Below, in pieces: positions 53,994 to 62,382 of a DNA stretch of 64,000 bases. A program made the translations under genes and the position numbers. Below the pieces are notes generated by a model. It saw nothing but the letters and a program-made list of their open reading frames with translations. It was not told the DNA's origin and ran no database searches. The stretch's first letter is position 1; each line of letters starts with the position of its first letter. Source of the DNA: Bacteroidota bacterium (GTDB lineage: Bacteria > Bacteroidota > Bacteroidia > Chitinophagales > BACL12); contig JADJIS010000003.1 of the NCBI GenBank assembly GCA_016706865.1, positions 806,001 through 870,000 of the forward strand, in the 5' to 3' direction.

Positions 53994-56492
53994 TTATTGT
54001 TTAATAATTTGTTGCATAAAAGAACCATTTTCATTTTTAATTTTAACATAATAAATGCCTGTTGCCAATTCATTTAGATCCAGCGATATTTCCACATCAA
54101 CAGAAGTTATTGTATATAAGATTTGTCCCAGGGAATTGATCAGATAAATTGTTTTTTCATTGTGATCCTTCGTTGCTATTGTAATATTATTTGAAGTTGG
54201 ATTAGGATAGATATTGAAAGTACTCATTTCCATAGATAGATCTTCTTTACAGGTAGCATTCACCGTTATAATATTAGAATTTTTAAAACAACCTGTCGCA
54301 TTTTTTGTAACACGACATTTATAATTACCGGAAATTTTAGCAACATAACTCAAAGATGTTGCTCCTGGGATGGGATTGGCGCCTTTATACCATTGATACG
54401 TGCTTCCTCCAACAGGTGTTAGTGTTAAAATTACACTATCTCCAGGACAAAAGGTTGTAGCACCTACAGCCGTAATATTTGCATTTGGATTTTTATTTAC
54501 GGTTACATGAATTGATGCAGAATTTGATATTCCACATAAACTGGAAGTCTGACAAGTGTAATTACCGTTGGTTGAAACAGTATAGGAATCGTTTGTTGCT
54601 CCCGGAATAGGGAATCCATTTTTTTTCCATTGTAATGATGTGCCGTTATGCGTTGCTTGCAAAACAACATCGCTGCCCTGACAAAAAGTAGTAGCACCTA
54701 ATGCTTCGATAGAAATAGTAACAATAATGCCTTCATCAGCAACCCCACTGCAATTATCATCCATTAAATTACATATTTCTTCCATGCCGGGGTTTATCAA
54801 ATTATTAGCATCATCACAATCAGTATTTATTAATACGGCTTCCGGAATGATGGCACAAGTATAAATACCGGAATCATTCATATCCCCATATAAATCAGCA
54901 TCAACATCAATATAAAAAGTATAAAATGGTAATCCATCATCAATAAACGAATTGCAATCATCATCAATGGAATTGCAAATTTCAGTTGCTCCCGGAAATA
55001 TATCTGCGTTTGCATCATCACAATCCGTGTTATCAGCAACCATATTTATTAATTCATTACAGATGTTTACTTTATTTAATGGATCACCAAATCCATCAAA
55101 ATCAAGGTCCGCATACAACGAATCTGCACACATGTGATAAACAAAAATTGCCCCTTCATTTGTTTCGCCATTATCATAAAAATTAACACCTGTTAATATA
55201 TCATCAAATCCGTCATTATTTATATCACCTGTAGTTGAAACACTTGTACCCAAATAAGCAAAAGCCTGATCGCTTTCCATTACTAAATATGGTGTAGTAT
55301 GTATTCCTGATGCTGTACCTTTATATAAAAAAGTGCTGCCTTCAGCCGAAGAACCATGACTAAAAAGGGATGCCCCGACTATTACATCGTCATAACCATC
55401 ACTGTTAAAATCACCTGCATCACTTACAGAAATTCCGAAATAGGAGACAGGTAAATTGCACTCTAATAAAGTAGCTGGCGTAGTTATAATTCCTGACGAT
55501 GATCCGTGATAAATAAACGCAGCTCCTTCATCGCCCTCTCCATTGTCGTACCTATATGCACCGGCAATTACATCGTCATACCCATCATTATTTACATCTC
55601 CTGCAGCAGCGACATCATAACCCAAACTTGCAAAAGCCTGATCGCTTTCTATTTGAGCAGATGGGGTGGTATTAATTCCGGAAGCAGTGCCATTATAAAA
55701 TAAAATTTTACCTTCATCTGTTTGACCATTGTCAAATAATTCAAAACCCACAACAATATCATCGTATCCATCGCCATTAATATCGCCTGCATTTGCAACC
55801 GATGTTCCGAAATGTGCCCAATCCTGATTGCCATCCATAAATGCAATTGCAGAACCGGGAATTCCTGTTGCTGAACCTAAATAAACATAAACCCGTCCCT
55901 CATCAAATTGACCTGATTCATACACCCAGGCGGAAACTACAATATCATCATATCCATCATTATTCAGATCCCCTGCTTTTGAAACACAACTTCCTAAATT
56001 TCCTCCTACCTGAGTACCATTAATTATTCTTGCTGGTGTTGTAATAATTCCGGTGGGAGAGCCGTGGTAAATATATACTCTTCCTTCATTACCTGTACCA
56101 ACATCATATGACCATGCACCTACAATAATATCATCATAACCATCATTATTTACATCACCTGCTCCGGAAACAGACCTTCCGAAATTTGCATTTATCTGAT
56201 TGCTTTCCAATATAGCATCAGGTATTACTGACAGACCAGTTGCAGATCCATGATAAACAAATACTACTCCCTCGTTCGATTGTCCGTTATCATAATTATA
56301 TGCCCCCACGATCACATCTCCATAACCGTCGCCGTTTATATCACCTGCATCGGTAGCTGCCCAGGCATAATAAGAATCTGCCTGATTGCTTTCAATAATT
56401 TGTGTTGGTATGGGTGTTTGTGCAATCAATTTATTGGGGATTAAAACTGAAGCAAAAAATAAAATACCAAGAGTGTATTTAGTTGGATTCAT
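53994..56492 (-). CDS. FG-GAP/MopE/Ig-domain surface protein with T9SS sorting domain
   Basis: 832 residues. Signal peptide (about 1-24), then about seven FG-GAP repeats (units like AGDINGDGYGDVIVGAYNYDNGQ, residues 30-440), an integrin-alpha-like propeller with calcium-binding DxDxDG loops. Two MopE-type metal-binding motifs follow (DCDDANADIFPGATEICN and DCDDANNLINPGMEEICN), then two Ig-like domains (LQWKKNGFPIPGA, YQWYKGANPIPGA), and a T9SS sorting domain (NIYPNPTSNNITI, GIYYVKI). Probably a calcium-binding surface adhesin or matrix protein. It stands 188 nt from the GH20 gene; shared control is not evident. Confidence 0.9.
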   Translation of the reverse strand: MNPTKYTLGILFFASVLIPNKLIAQTPIPTQIIESNQADSYYAWAATDAGDINGDGYGDVIVGAYNYDNGQSNEGVVFVYHGSATGLSVIPDAILESNQINANFGRSVSGAGDVNNDGYDDIIVGAWSYDVGTGNEGRVYIYHGSPTGIITTPARIINGTQVGGNLGSCVSKAGDLNNDGYDDIVVSAWVYESGQFDEGRVYVYLGSATGIPGSAIAFMDGNQDWAHFGTSVANAGDINGDGYDDIVVGFELFDNGQTDEGKILFYNGTASGINTTPSAQIESDQAFASLGYDVAAAGDVNNDGYDDVIAGAYRYDNGEGDEGAAFIYHGSSSGIITTPATLLECNLPVSYFGISVSDAGDFNSDGYDDVIVGASLFSHGSSAEGSTFLYKGTASGIHTTPYLVMESDQAFAYLGTSVSTTGDINNDGFDDILTGVNFYDNGETNEGAIFVYHMCADSLYADLDFDGFGDPLNKVNICNELINMVADNTDCDDANADIFPGATEICNSIDDDCNSFIDDGLPFYTFYIDVDADLYGDMNDSGIYTCAIIPEAVLINTDCDDANNLINPGMEEICNLMDDNCSGVADEGIIVTISIEALGATTFCQGSDVVLQATHNGTSLQWKKNGFPIPGATNDSYTVSTNGNYTCQTSSLCGISNSASIHVTVNKNPNANITAVGATTFCPGDSVILTLTPVGGSTYQWYKGANPIPGATSLSYVAKISGNYKCRVTKNATGCFKNSNIITVNATCKEDLSMEMSTFNIYPNPTSNNITIATKDHNEKTIYLINSLGQILYTITSVDVEISLDLNELATGIYYVKIKNENGSFMQQIIKQ

Positions 56493-56702
56493 TTGTAATG
56501 ATTTGAATATACAGTTTATAAATATACATTCTACATTAATATTTAGTCAATTTTTGTGATAAGTGTATTAAGATATTAAATAAGTGTATAAAATTATTCA
56601 AAACCATGTAAACTGATTTTAAAGGAAGGATCATAGATGCATGCTGCGACGATAATATTTTGCAATTAGTAAAGTGCAATTTCCGATCTGGTATTTACAA
56701 TT

Positions 56703-58331
56703 TTACACCTGAATAACACCCGTACTAAACGGTTTTATTTCTGCATTATGCTCTGCCATTTCAATTCCTATACTCACCCATTTTCTGGTGTCTAAGGGAT
56801 CAATAATTCCATCAACCCAAAGTCGCGCTGCACCATAATATGGATCCATGGTTTCGTTATAGTGGTTTGTTATTTTATCGAGAAGTTCTTTTTCTTTTTC
56901 CGGAGTTATTACTTCTCCTTTCGCTTTGAGAGATGCAACTTGAATTTGCAATAAAACTTTTGCAGCCTGAGCGCCGCCCATTACTGCAATTTTTGCATTT
57001 GGCCATGCAACTATTAATCTAGGATCGTAGGCTTTTCCACACATTGCATAATTTCCGGCTCCATAACTATTGCCAACTATTACGGTGAATTTTGGCACAA
57101 CGGAATTTGCCACTGCATTCACCAATTTTGCTCCATCTTTAATTATTCCTGCGTGTTCACTTTTACTTCCAACCATAAATCCGGTAACATCCTGTAGGAA
57201 TAATAATGGAATTTTTTTCTGATTGCAATTCATAATAAATCGTGCAGCTTTATCTGCACTATCATTATAAATTACGCCTCCAATTTGCAATTCACCTTTT
57301 TTATTTTTTACAACTTTGCGTTGATTGGCGACAATTCCAACGCTCCATCCATCAATACGGGCATATCCGCAAATAATTGTTTTACCATAAGTTGCTTTAT
57401 ATTCTTCAAATTCCGAATTATCTGTAAGGCGATAAATAATTTCATGCATGTCGTACTGTTTGGTACTATCAACAGGCATTATCCCATAAATATCCTCTTC
57501 ATTTAATTTCGGTTTCGCGGATTCTTTTCTATCAAAACCTGCTTTGGGATTTGCACCAATTTTATCTACAATATTTCGAATTTGTTCTAAACAGGTTTCA
57601 TCATTTTCTGCGGCATAATCACAAATACCACTTAATTCAGTGGAAGAAATTGCGCCTCCAAGTGTTTCTGCATCTATATCCTCCCCAATTGCAGCTTTTA
57701 CTAAATAAGGTCCGGCTAAAAATATACTGCCTGTGCCTTTTACAATTAGTGACTCATCGCTCATGATGGGAAGATAAGCTCCACCTGCCACACAAGATCC
57801 CATTATTGCTGCAATTTGAGTTATTCCCATGGAACTCATTATCGCATTATTTCTGAAAATTCGGCCGAAATTTTCTTTATCCGGAAAAATTTCATCCTGC
57901 ATCGGTAAATAAACTCCGGCGCTATCCACCAAATAAATGATTGGAATTTTATTTTCCATTGCAATTTCCTGAGCCCGCAAATTCTTTTTACCGGTGATAG
58001 GAAACCATGCTCCGGCTTTAACAGTTGCATCATTGGCAACCACAATACATTGTTTTCCTGATATATATCCAACCTTTACCACCACACCACCACTCGGACA
58101 ACCACCATGTTCCGCATACATTTCCCAACCCGTAAAAGCACCTATTTCTATCCAGGGTTTATCTTTGTCGAAGAGTAATTTTATACGTTCCCTTGCATGT
58201 AATTTCCCTTTTTCATGCAATTTTTCAATCGATTTTTTCCCACCACCTTCACCTACTTTACTCAATCGCTGTTTCATAGTTGAAACCAACAATTTCAAGG
58301 AGTCTTCATTTTTATTGAATTCTATGTCCAT
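56703..58331 (-). CDS. acyl-CoA carboxylase carboxyltransferase (beta) subunit, methylcrotonyl-CoA type
   Basis: 542 residues, cytosolic. The two carboxyltransferase halves are present: RERIKLLFD, VVANDATVKAGAWFPITGKKNLRAQEIA, VDSAGVYLPMQDEIFPD, MGSCVAGGAYLPIMSDES and IFLAGPYLVKAAIGE in the first; IICGYARIDGWSVGIVANQ, FLQDVTGFMVG and NSYGAGNYAMCGKAYDP in the second. The LVKAAIGE..DAETLGGA pattern fits methylcrotonyl/geranyl-CoA rather than acetyl-CoA carboxylases. The biotin-carrying alpha subunit is not nearby. Probably in leucine or related branched-acyl breakdown. Confidence 0.92.
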   Translation of the reverse strand: MDIEFNKNEDSLKLLVSTMKQRLSKVGEGGGKKSIEKLHEKGKLHARERIKLLFDKDKPWIEIGAFTGWEMYAEHGGCPSGGVVVKVGYISGKQCIVVANDATVKAGAWFPITGKKNLRAQEIAMENKIPIIYLVDSAGVYLPMQDEIFPDKENFGRIFRNNAIMSSMGITQIAAIMGSCVAGGAYLPIMSDESLIVKGTGSIFLAGPYLVKAAIGEDIDAETLGGAISSTELSGICDYAAENDETCLEQIRNIVDKIGANPKAGFDRKESAKPKLNEEDIYGIMPVDSTKQYDMHEIIYRLTDNSEFEEYKATYGKTIICGYARIDGWSVGIVANQRKVVKNKKGELQIGGVIYNDSADKAARFIMNCNQKKIPLLFLQDVTGFMVGSKSEHAGIIKDGAKLVNAVANSVVPKFTVIVGNSYGAGNYAMCGKAYDPRLIVAWPNAKIAVMGGAQAAKVLLQIQVASLKAKGEVITPEKEKELLDKITNHYNETMDPYYGAARLWVDGIIDPLDTRKWVSIGIEMAEHNAEIKPFSTGVIQV

Positions 58332-58360
58332 ATGTTGATGGCAAAATTAAACATTCGAAC

Positions 58361-58437
58361 GAAATAGGACATATGACATTTGACATATGACATAGGACAT
58401 AGGACATAGGTCATATGACATATGACATATGACATAG
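58361..58437. repeat. 7-bp array GACATAG/GACATAT x11
   Basis: Eleven units in unbroken 7-bp register, mixing GACATAG, GACATAT, GACATTT, GTCATAT and GAAATAG. Same word family as 43457-43517. It starts 30 nt upstream of the carboxylase start codon. Confidence 0.9.
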
Positions 58438-58530
58438 GAAAACAAACGGTGGGATTTTTTTAATTTCGAAGAAATTAAAAACTCAGAACTGAAACATGTA
58501 GTGATCGACGCAGGAGATCTACTGCATGTC

Positions 58531-58733
58531 AGAACTCAGAACTCAGAACTCAGAACTCAGAACTCAGAACTCAGAACTCAGAACTCAGAACTCAGAACTC
58601 AGAACTCAGAACTCAGAACTCAGAACACAGAACTCAGAACTCAGAACTCAGAACTCAGAACTCAGAACTCAGAACTCAGAACTCAGAACTCAGAACACAG
58701 AACTCAGAACTCAGAACTCAGAACTCAGAACAT
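58531..58733. repeat. 7-bp array AGAACTC x29
   Basis: 29 units in perfect 7-bp register. 26 are AGAACTC; units 14 and 24 are AGAACAC and the last is AGAACAT. The 10-unit (70-bp) spacing of the two variants suggests a block duplication. The array is open in several frames (for example Ser-Glu-Leu-Arg-Thr-Gln-Asn repeats), which is a consequence of the 21-nt repeat of codons, not evidence of a gene. It ends 20 nt before the -7 box of the SRP RNA. Confidence 0.95.
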
Positions 58734-58753
58734 AAAATCTACAATTTTTAGAT

Positions 58754-58761
58754 TAACTTTG
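58754..58761 (+). promoter_or_regulatory. -7 box of the SRP RNA gene (TAACTTTG)
   Basis: TAACTTTG fits TAnnTTTG and ends 4 nt before the expected 5' end of the RNA at 58766. No TTG is found at the usual -33 distance; the end of the AGAACTC array occupies that position. Confidence 0.65.
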
Positions 58762-58765
58762 CACC

Positions 58766-58861
58766 GGGCAAGTCTTATACGACCAGCTCCTGCTGAATCC
58801 CCCAGGCCTTGATCGGAGCAAGGGTAGGTGGTCGTAGCGGTGCGATGTAAGCAACTTGCCC
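58766..58861 (+). ncRNA. ffs: bacterial signal recognition particle RNA (small type)
   Basis: About 96 nt. The ends pair as GGGCAAGT (58766-58773) with ACTTGCCC (58854-58861). Internally, GACCAGCTCCTGC pairs with the GGTAGGTGGTC side, and the conserved apical domain reads CCCCCAGGCC-TTGATC-GG-AGCAAGGGTAGG, with the CAGG and AGCAAGG loop strands that bind Ffh. The terminal loop is a 6-nt TTGATC instead of the common GGAA tetraloop. A T9 run at 58863-58871 serves as terminator. It guides nascent membrane proteins to the Sec machinery. Confidence 0.93.
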
Positions 58862-58993
58862 ATTTTTTTTTCTTGCCGGATTCCGGAGATTTTGCATTTT
58901 TTTTCTGATCGAAAATTATATGTGGAAAAAGAAAATGTTTTTTTGCTTTTTCAAATTTTAATTTTACACTTTCAATCTCAAATACCAATAATT

Positions 58994-59650
58994 ATGAAGT
59001 TTTTTATTGATACGGCTGACCTGAATGAAATAAAAGAAGCGGCGGCATTAGGAATTTTAGATGGGGTTACTACAAACCCTTCTTTGATGGCAAAAGTGGG
59101 AATCACAGGTGCCGATAATATTAAAAAACACTATGTTGACATCTGTAACATTGTGGATGGTGATATTAGTGCGGAGGTTATTTCTGTTGATTTTGATGGA
59201 ATGGTTGCGGAAGCTAAGGAGTTATCTGCATTACATCCTAATATCGTGGTTAAAATTCCTATGATAAAAGAAGGAATAAAGGCAATTAAATGGTGTACCG
59301 ATAATGGTATCAGGACAAATTGCACTTTGGTTTTTTCTGCGGGACAAGCAATTTTAGCTGCAAAAGCAGGTGCAACCTATCTTTCACCGTTTATAGGAAG
59401 GGTGGATGATATGAATTGGGATGGCGTAAATCTGATCGAACAGATCGTTCATATTTATAGAGTTTATGGTTTTGAAACAGAAGTTTTGGCAGCATCCATC
59501 AGAAATCCATTGCACATAGTGCGTTGTGCTGAGGTTGGTGCAGATGTTGTAACCTGTCCATTAAGTTCCATTATGGGCCTGTTTAAACATCCTTTGACCG
59601 ATCTGGGACTTGCTCAATTTCTTGCGGATTACAAAAAAGGAAACAGTTAA
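58994..59650 (+). CDS. transaldolase / fructose-6-phosphate aldolase-like protein (TalC type)
   Basis: 218 residues from the ATG at 58994; a longer frame from 58856 runs over the SRP RNA terminator and is rejected. Small transaldolase family: MKFFIDTADLNEIKEA, GVTTNPSLMAK, Schiff-base Lys87 in VVKIPM, TLVFSAGQAILAAKAGATYLSPFIGR and EVLAASIRNP. It transfers or releases dihydroxyacetone units in the pentose phosphate pathway. Members of this size act either as transaldolase or as fructose-6-phosphate aldolase and cannot be told apart by eye. A strong terminator follows. Confidence 0.93.
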   Translation: MKFFIDTADLNEIKEAAALGILDGVTTNPSLMAKVGITGADNIKKHYVDICNIVDGDISAEVISVDFDGMVAEAKELSALHPNIVVKIPMIKEGIKAIKWCTDNGIRTNCTLVFSAGQAILAAKAGATYLSPFIGRVDDMNWDGVNLIEQIVHIYRVYGFETEVLAASIRNPLHIVRCAEVGADVVTCPLSSIMGLFKHPLTDLGLAQFLADYKKGNS

Positions 59651-59671
59651 GAAAATATTGTTTACAACTAG

Positions 59672-59709
59672 AAATGCCTCTTCCGCAAAGAAGAGGCATT
59701 TTTGTTTTT
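59672..59709 (+). terminator. intrinsic terminator after the transaldolase gene
   Basis: AAATGCCTCTT and AAGAGGCATTT form a perfect 11-bp stem with an 8-nt loop, followed by TTGTTTTT. It begins 22 nt after the stop. Confidence 0.92.
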
Positions 59710-59775
59710 AACTTGATGCAATTTTTTAACAATTAATGCGTTTTGCTTAATAAATCACAATAATTTATATCAAAT

Positions 59776-60291
59776 ATGATAATGAGAGGAATAGTTGCCA
59801 CCCTGATCACCACAACAATTTTTTCTTTTCAATCGGTATATGCAGTTTCGCAGGTACCAACGGATACCACTTTCAAGAAGGATAATCCGAAATTAATTTA
59901 TACAACGCGCGATTTTTACATCGACCTTGATCCGGATTGTTATAGTACGAATGTCTGTTTACAGGATTTTTCCTTAATACTCACATTTAATATCGGTATG
60001 AATTATTCTCAGGAGGTAAAACAAATTGGATTTAAGGATGCAGAGCTCCTTTTTGCTTCCAAGAGCCCTACCGATAAAACGTATATTAATCAAACATTTA
60101 AAAAATACGAGTCAGTTTCGTTGGAAAATGGTTGGAATGTTAAGGTAATTTTTTATCCTGATAAGCCTACTACATCAGCAGTTCCGGCAGTAAGTAAATT
60201 TGAATTCAACGGAGTGGTAAAACAAACCTCCATTTCGGGAACTTTAACCTTTTATTCAAAAGCAGGACAGACTGTTGTTGCATTAAATTAA
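59776..60291 (+). CDS. exported protein of unknown function
   Basis: 171 residues with a signal peptide (about 1-25; ATG at 59776, or the third residue as alternative start). The mature part is strand-rich with LDPDCYSTNVCLQDF (possible disulfide), FKDAELLFASKSP and ISGTLTFYSKAGQTVVALN at the end, suggestive of a small beta-barrel periplasmic protein. No family recognised. It converges on the ornithine aminotransferase gene across a hairpin terminator. Confidence 0.75.
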   Translation: MIMRGIVATLITTTIFSFQSVYAVSQVPTDTTFKKDNPKLIYTTRDFYIDLDPDCYSTNVCLQDFSLILTFNIGMNYSQEVKQIGFKDAELLFASKSPTDKTYINQTFKKYESVSLENGWNVKVIFYPDKPTTSAVPAVSKFEFNGVVKQTSISGTLTFYSKAGQTVVALN

Positions 60292-60336
60292 TATTTTTCC
60301 TATGTATTCAATGGAATATACTGAAGGAAAACTTTA

Positions 60337-60375
60337 TGGGGATATAAGAATTTTATTGTTATTCTTATATCCCCA
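60337..60375. terminator. bidirectional hairpin terminator
   Basis: TGGGGATATAAGAA and TTCTTATATCCCCA form a perfect 14-bp stem with an 11-nt loop. It lies between two convergent genes (stops at 60291 and 60400), so it can serve both strands. Confidence 0.85.
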
Positions 60376-60399
60376 ATAATTTAAATATTGAAATTAAAA

Positions 60400-61635
60400 T
60401 TAAAACTCCAAAAGCGTTTTTTTAATGATCCCGAGGCATTCATTTATTTGAACTTCTGTAATTACCAAGGGCGGAGCAAAACGAATTTTATCACCATGCG
60501 TTGGTTTTGCAAGTAATCCATTTTCCTTTAAGGCCAAACAAAAATCCCAGGCACTTTTACCTTTATATTTATCCTGCACAACGATTGCATTTAACAAACC
60601 TTTTCCTCTCACAATTTTGATGTATTCATGATTTAATGCCAATAGTCCATCTCGCAGAATTTTACCCATTTTTTCGGCATTTTCAGCAAGGTTTTCGTCC
60701 AATAGTACTTGCATTGAAGTGAGGGCTACGGCACATGCGAGTGGATTTCCGCCAAAAGTTGAACCGTGTTCCCCGGGTTTTATGGTCAGCATAATTTCAT
60801 TATCGGCCAAAACGGCACTTACGGGCATTGTTCCACCGCTTAGCGCTTTCCCGAGGATTAAAATATCAGGTCTTACGTTTTCATGATCACAAGCGAGCAT
60901 TTTTCCTGTTCTGGCAAGACCAGTTTGAATTTCATCGCCCATAAACAAAACATTAGCCTCTTTGCACATCGCATATGCAGAGGATAAATACCCTTCATCC
61001 GGCACGAATACTCCCGCTTCACCCTGAATAGGTTCAACTAGAAAACCGGCAACATTTTTATCTTCAAGTGCCTTTCCAAGAGCATTAAGATCATTATATT
61101 CAACTATTTGATAACCAGGCATATATGGACCAAAACCAGTGGTAGAATCAGGGTCGCTACTAAAGGAAATAATTCCTGTAGTTCGTCCATGAAAATTGCC
61201 GCTGCAAACAAGAATCTTGGCATTATGAGGTTTTATACCTTTAACATCGTAACCCCAACGTCTGCAAAGTTTCAAAGCTGTTTCCACGGCCTCTGCTCCT
61301 GAATTCATAGGTAATAACTTGTCGTAACCGAAAAGCCCGGTCATAAATTGCTCGTATTCTCCCAAAATATCATTATAAAATGCGCGACTGGTAAGCGTTA
61401 ATTTTTTTGCCTGATCTATAAGAGATTGAATTATTCGAGGATGGCAATGTCCTTGATTTACCGCACTATAGGCGGAAAGAAAATCATAATATCGTTTTCC
61501 ATCAACATCATAAACATAAACTCCCTCTGCTTTTTGAATGACAACCGGCATTGGGTGGTAATTATGGGCGCCATAAGTATCTTCTTTTTGAATATAGGAT
61601 AGGGATTTACCGGATATGGTCTCAATTGTGGTCAT
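60400..61635 (-). CDS. rocD: ornithine--oxo-acid aminotransferase
   Basis: 411 residues, class-III PLP enzyme. GAHNYHPMPVVIQKAEGVYVYDVDGKRYYDFLSAYSAVNQGHCHP at the N-terminus is typical of ornithine aminotransferase (given in pieces: GAHNYHP, YDFLSAYSAVNQGH). MNSGAEAVETALKL, GNFHGRTTG, DEIQTGLARTG and the PLP-binding Lys263 in LGKALSGG follow. It converts ornithine and an oxo-acid to glutamate semialdehyde and an amino acid. The gene is alone on its strand. Confidence 0.94.
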   Translation of the reverse strand: MTTIETISGKSLSYIQKEDTYGAHNYHPMPVVIQKAEGVYVYDVDGKRYYDFLSAYSAVNQGHCHPRIIQSLIDQAKKLTLTSRAFYNDILGEYEQFMTGLFGYDKLLPMNSGAEAVETALKLCRRWGYDVKGIKPHNAKILVCSGNFHGRTTGIISFSSDPDSTTGFGPYMPGYQIVEYNDLNALGKALEDKNVAGFLVEPIQGEAGVFVPDEGYLSSAYAMCKEANVLFMGDEIQTGLARTGKMLACDHENVRPDILILGKALSGGTMPVSAVLADNEIMLTIKPGEHGSTFGGNPLACAVALTSMQVLLDENLAENAEKMGKILRDGLLALNHEYIKIVRGKGLLNAIVVQDKYKGKSAWDFCLALKENGLLAKPTHGDKIRFAPPLVITEVQINECLGIIKKTLLEF

Positions 61636-61987
61636 AGTTATAAATTTTAAATATAAAAGGATTGATAAATTAAAGAAAATTAACTGGATCTGTCTTTATT
61701 TCAATAAAAACAAATAAGGTGCGTAGTCACCCTCTGGGATGGTCCAAAAAATCAAGATTCATATCAAGAAAATGAAATAACATATTACAAAGATAAGTCG
61801 AATCTAATAAATAGTTCAAAAAAAGTGAATTAAGCGCTCTAATACACCCCCAAGTAGGGCAGATTTATCCATTATCACCACATAATGGTCAATTCATCCA
61901 AATAAATGGTACAATTGGGTAAAACTTATCATTAATAAAGAACATTTTGAGCTAATTTTGCATTATATTTTAAACAAACCATAATAA
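61636..61987. other. divergent intergenic region between rocD and ccmE
   Basis: 352 bp without a gene. TAATTTTG at 61953-61960 fits a -7 box for ccmE (28 nt before its GTG), with no clear TTG upstream. There is no 7-mer array here, in contrast to most gaps of this size in the window. No RNA gene was recognised. Confidence 0.4.
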
Positions 61988-62371
61988 GTGAAAAAATCGC
62001 ATATTATTTTACTGATTCTAATTGCAGTTTGTATTGGTGTATTCGCCTCCAAACTTGGCAACGTGAGCTCCTATTCCAGTTATGAGGATGCTGTTGGAAA
62101 AGAAGGTTCCACCGTTCAGTTAATCGGGACATTGGCTAAAGCATATCCTGTTAATTATGATCCGGTAAAGGATCCAAATTCATTCAGTTTTCATTTAACA
62201 GATCGCGACGGTAAAGAAATTGAAGTGGTATGTTTCGACGATATGCCTCGTGATTTTGAAAAAAGTGATCAGATCGTTTTAACCGGAGCGATGAAAGGTG
62301 AGACCTTTTATGCTGATGATATGCTGGTTAAATGCCCTTCAAAATATGTAGAAAACGAAATTAAAAAATAA
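61988..62371 (+). CDS. ccmE: cytochrome c maturation protein CcmE, CxxxY type
   Basis: 127 residues from GTG at 61988. One N-terminal membrane helix (about 5-22) is followed by an OB-fold periplasmic domain (GSTVQLIGTLAKAYPV, QIVLTGAMKGETFYADDMLVKCPSKY). The heme-binding motif of classical CcmE, HxxxY, is replaced by Cys116-Pro-Ser-Lys-Tyr120, that is CxxxY, a variant known from archaea and some bacteria. CcmE hands heme to CcmF, whose gene follows 11 nt downstream. Confidence 0.88.
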   Translation: MKKSHIILLILIAVCIGVFASKLGNVSSYSSYEDAVGKEGSTVQLIGTLAKAYPVNYDPVKDPNSFSFHLTDRDGKEIEVVCFDDMPRDFEKSDQIVLTGAMKGETFYADDMLVKCPSKYVENEIKK

Positions 62372-62382
62372 GGAACAGTTAA

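Noticed and set aside
58501..58812. Open frames encoding repeated SELRTQN-like heptads (58501-58812 and 58526-58735)
   Set aside because: They arise because a 7-bp DNA repeat read in codons repeats every 21 nt and lacks stops. There is no start signal or domain, and the frame runs into the SRP RNA.
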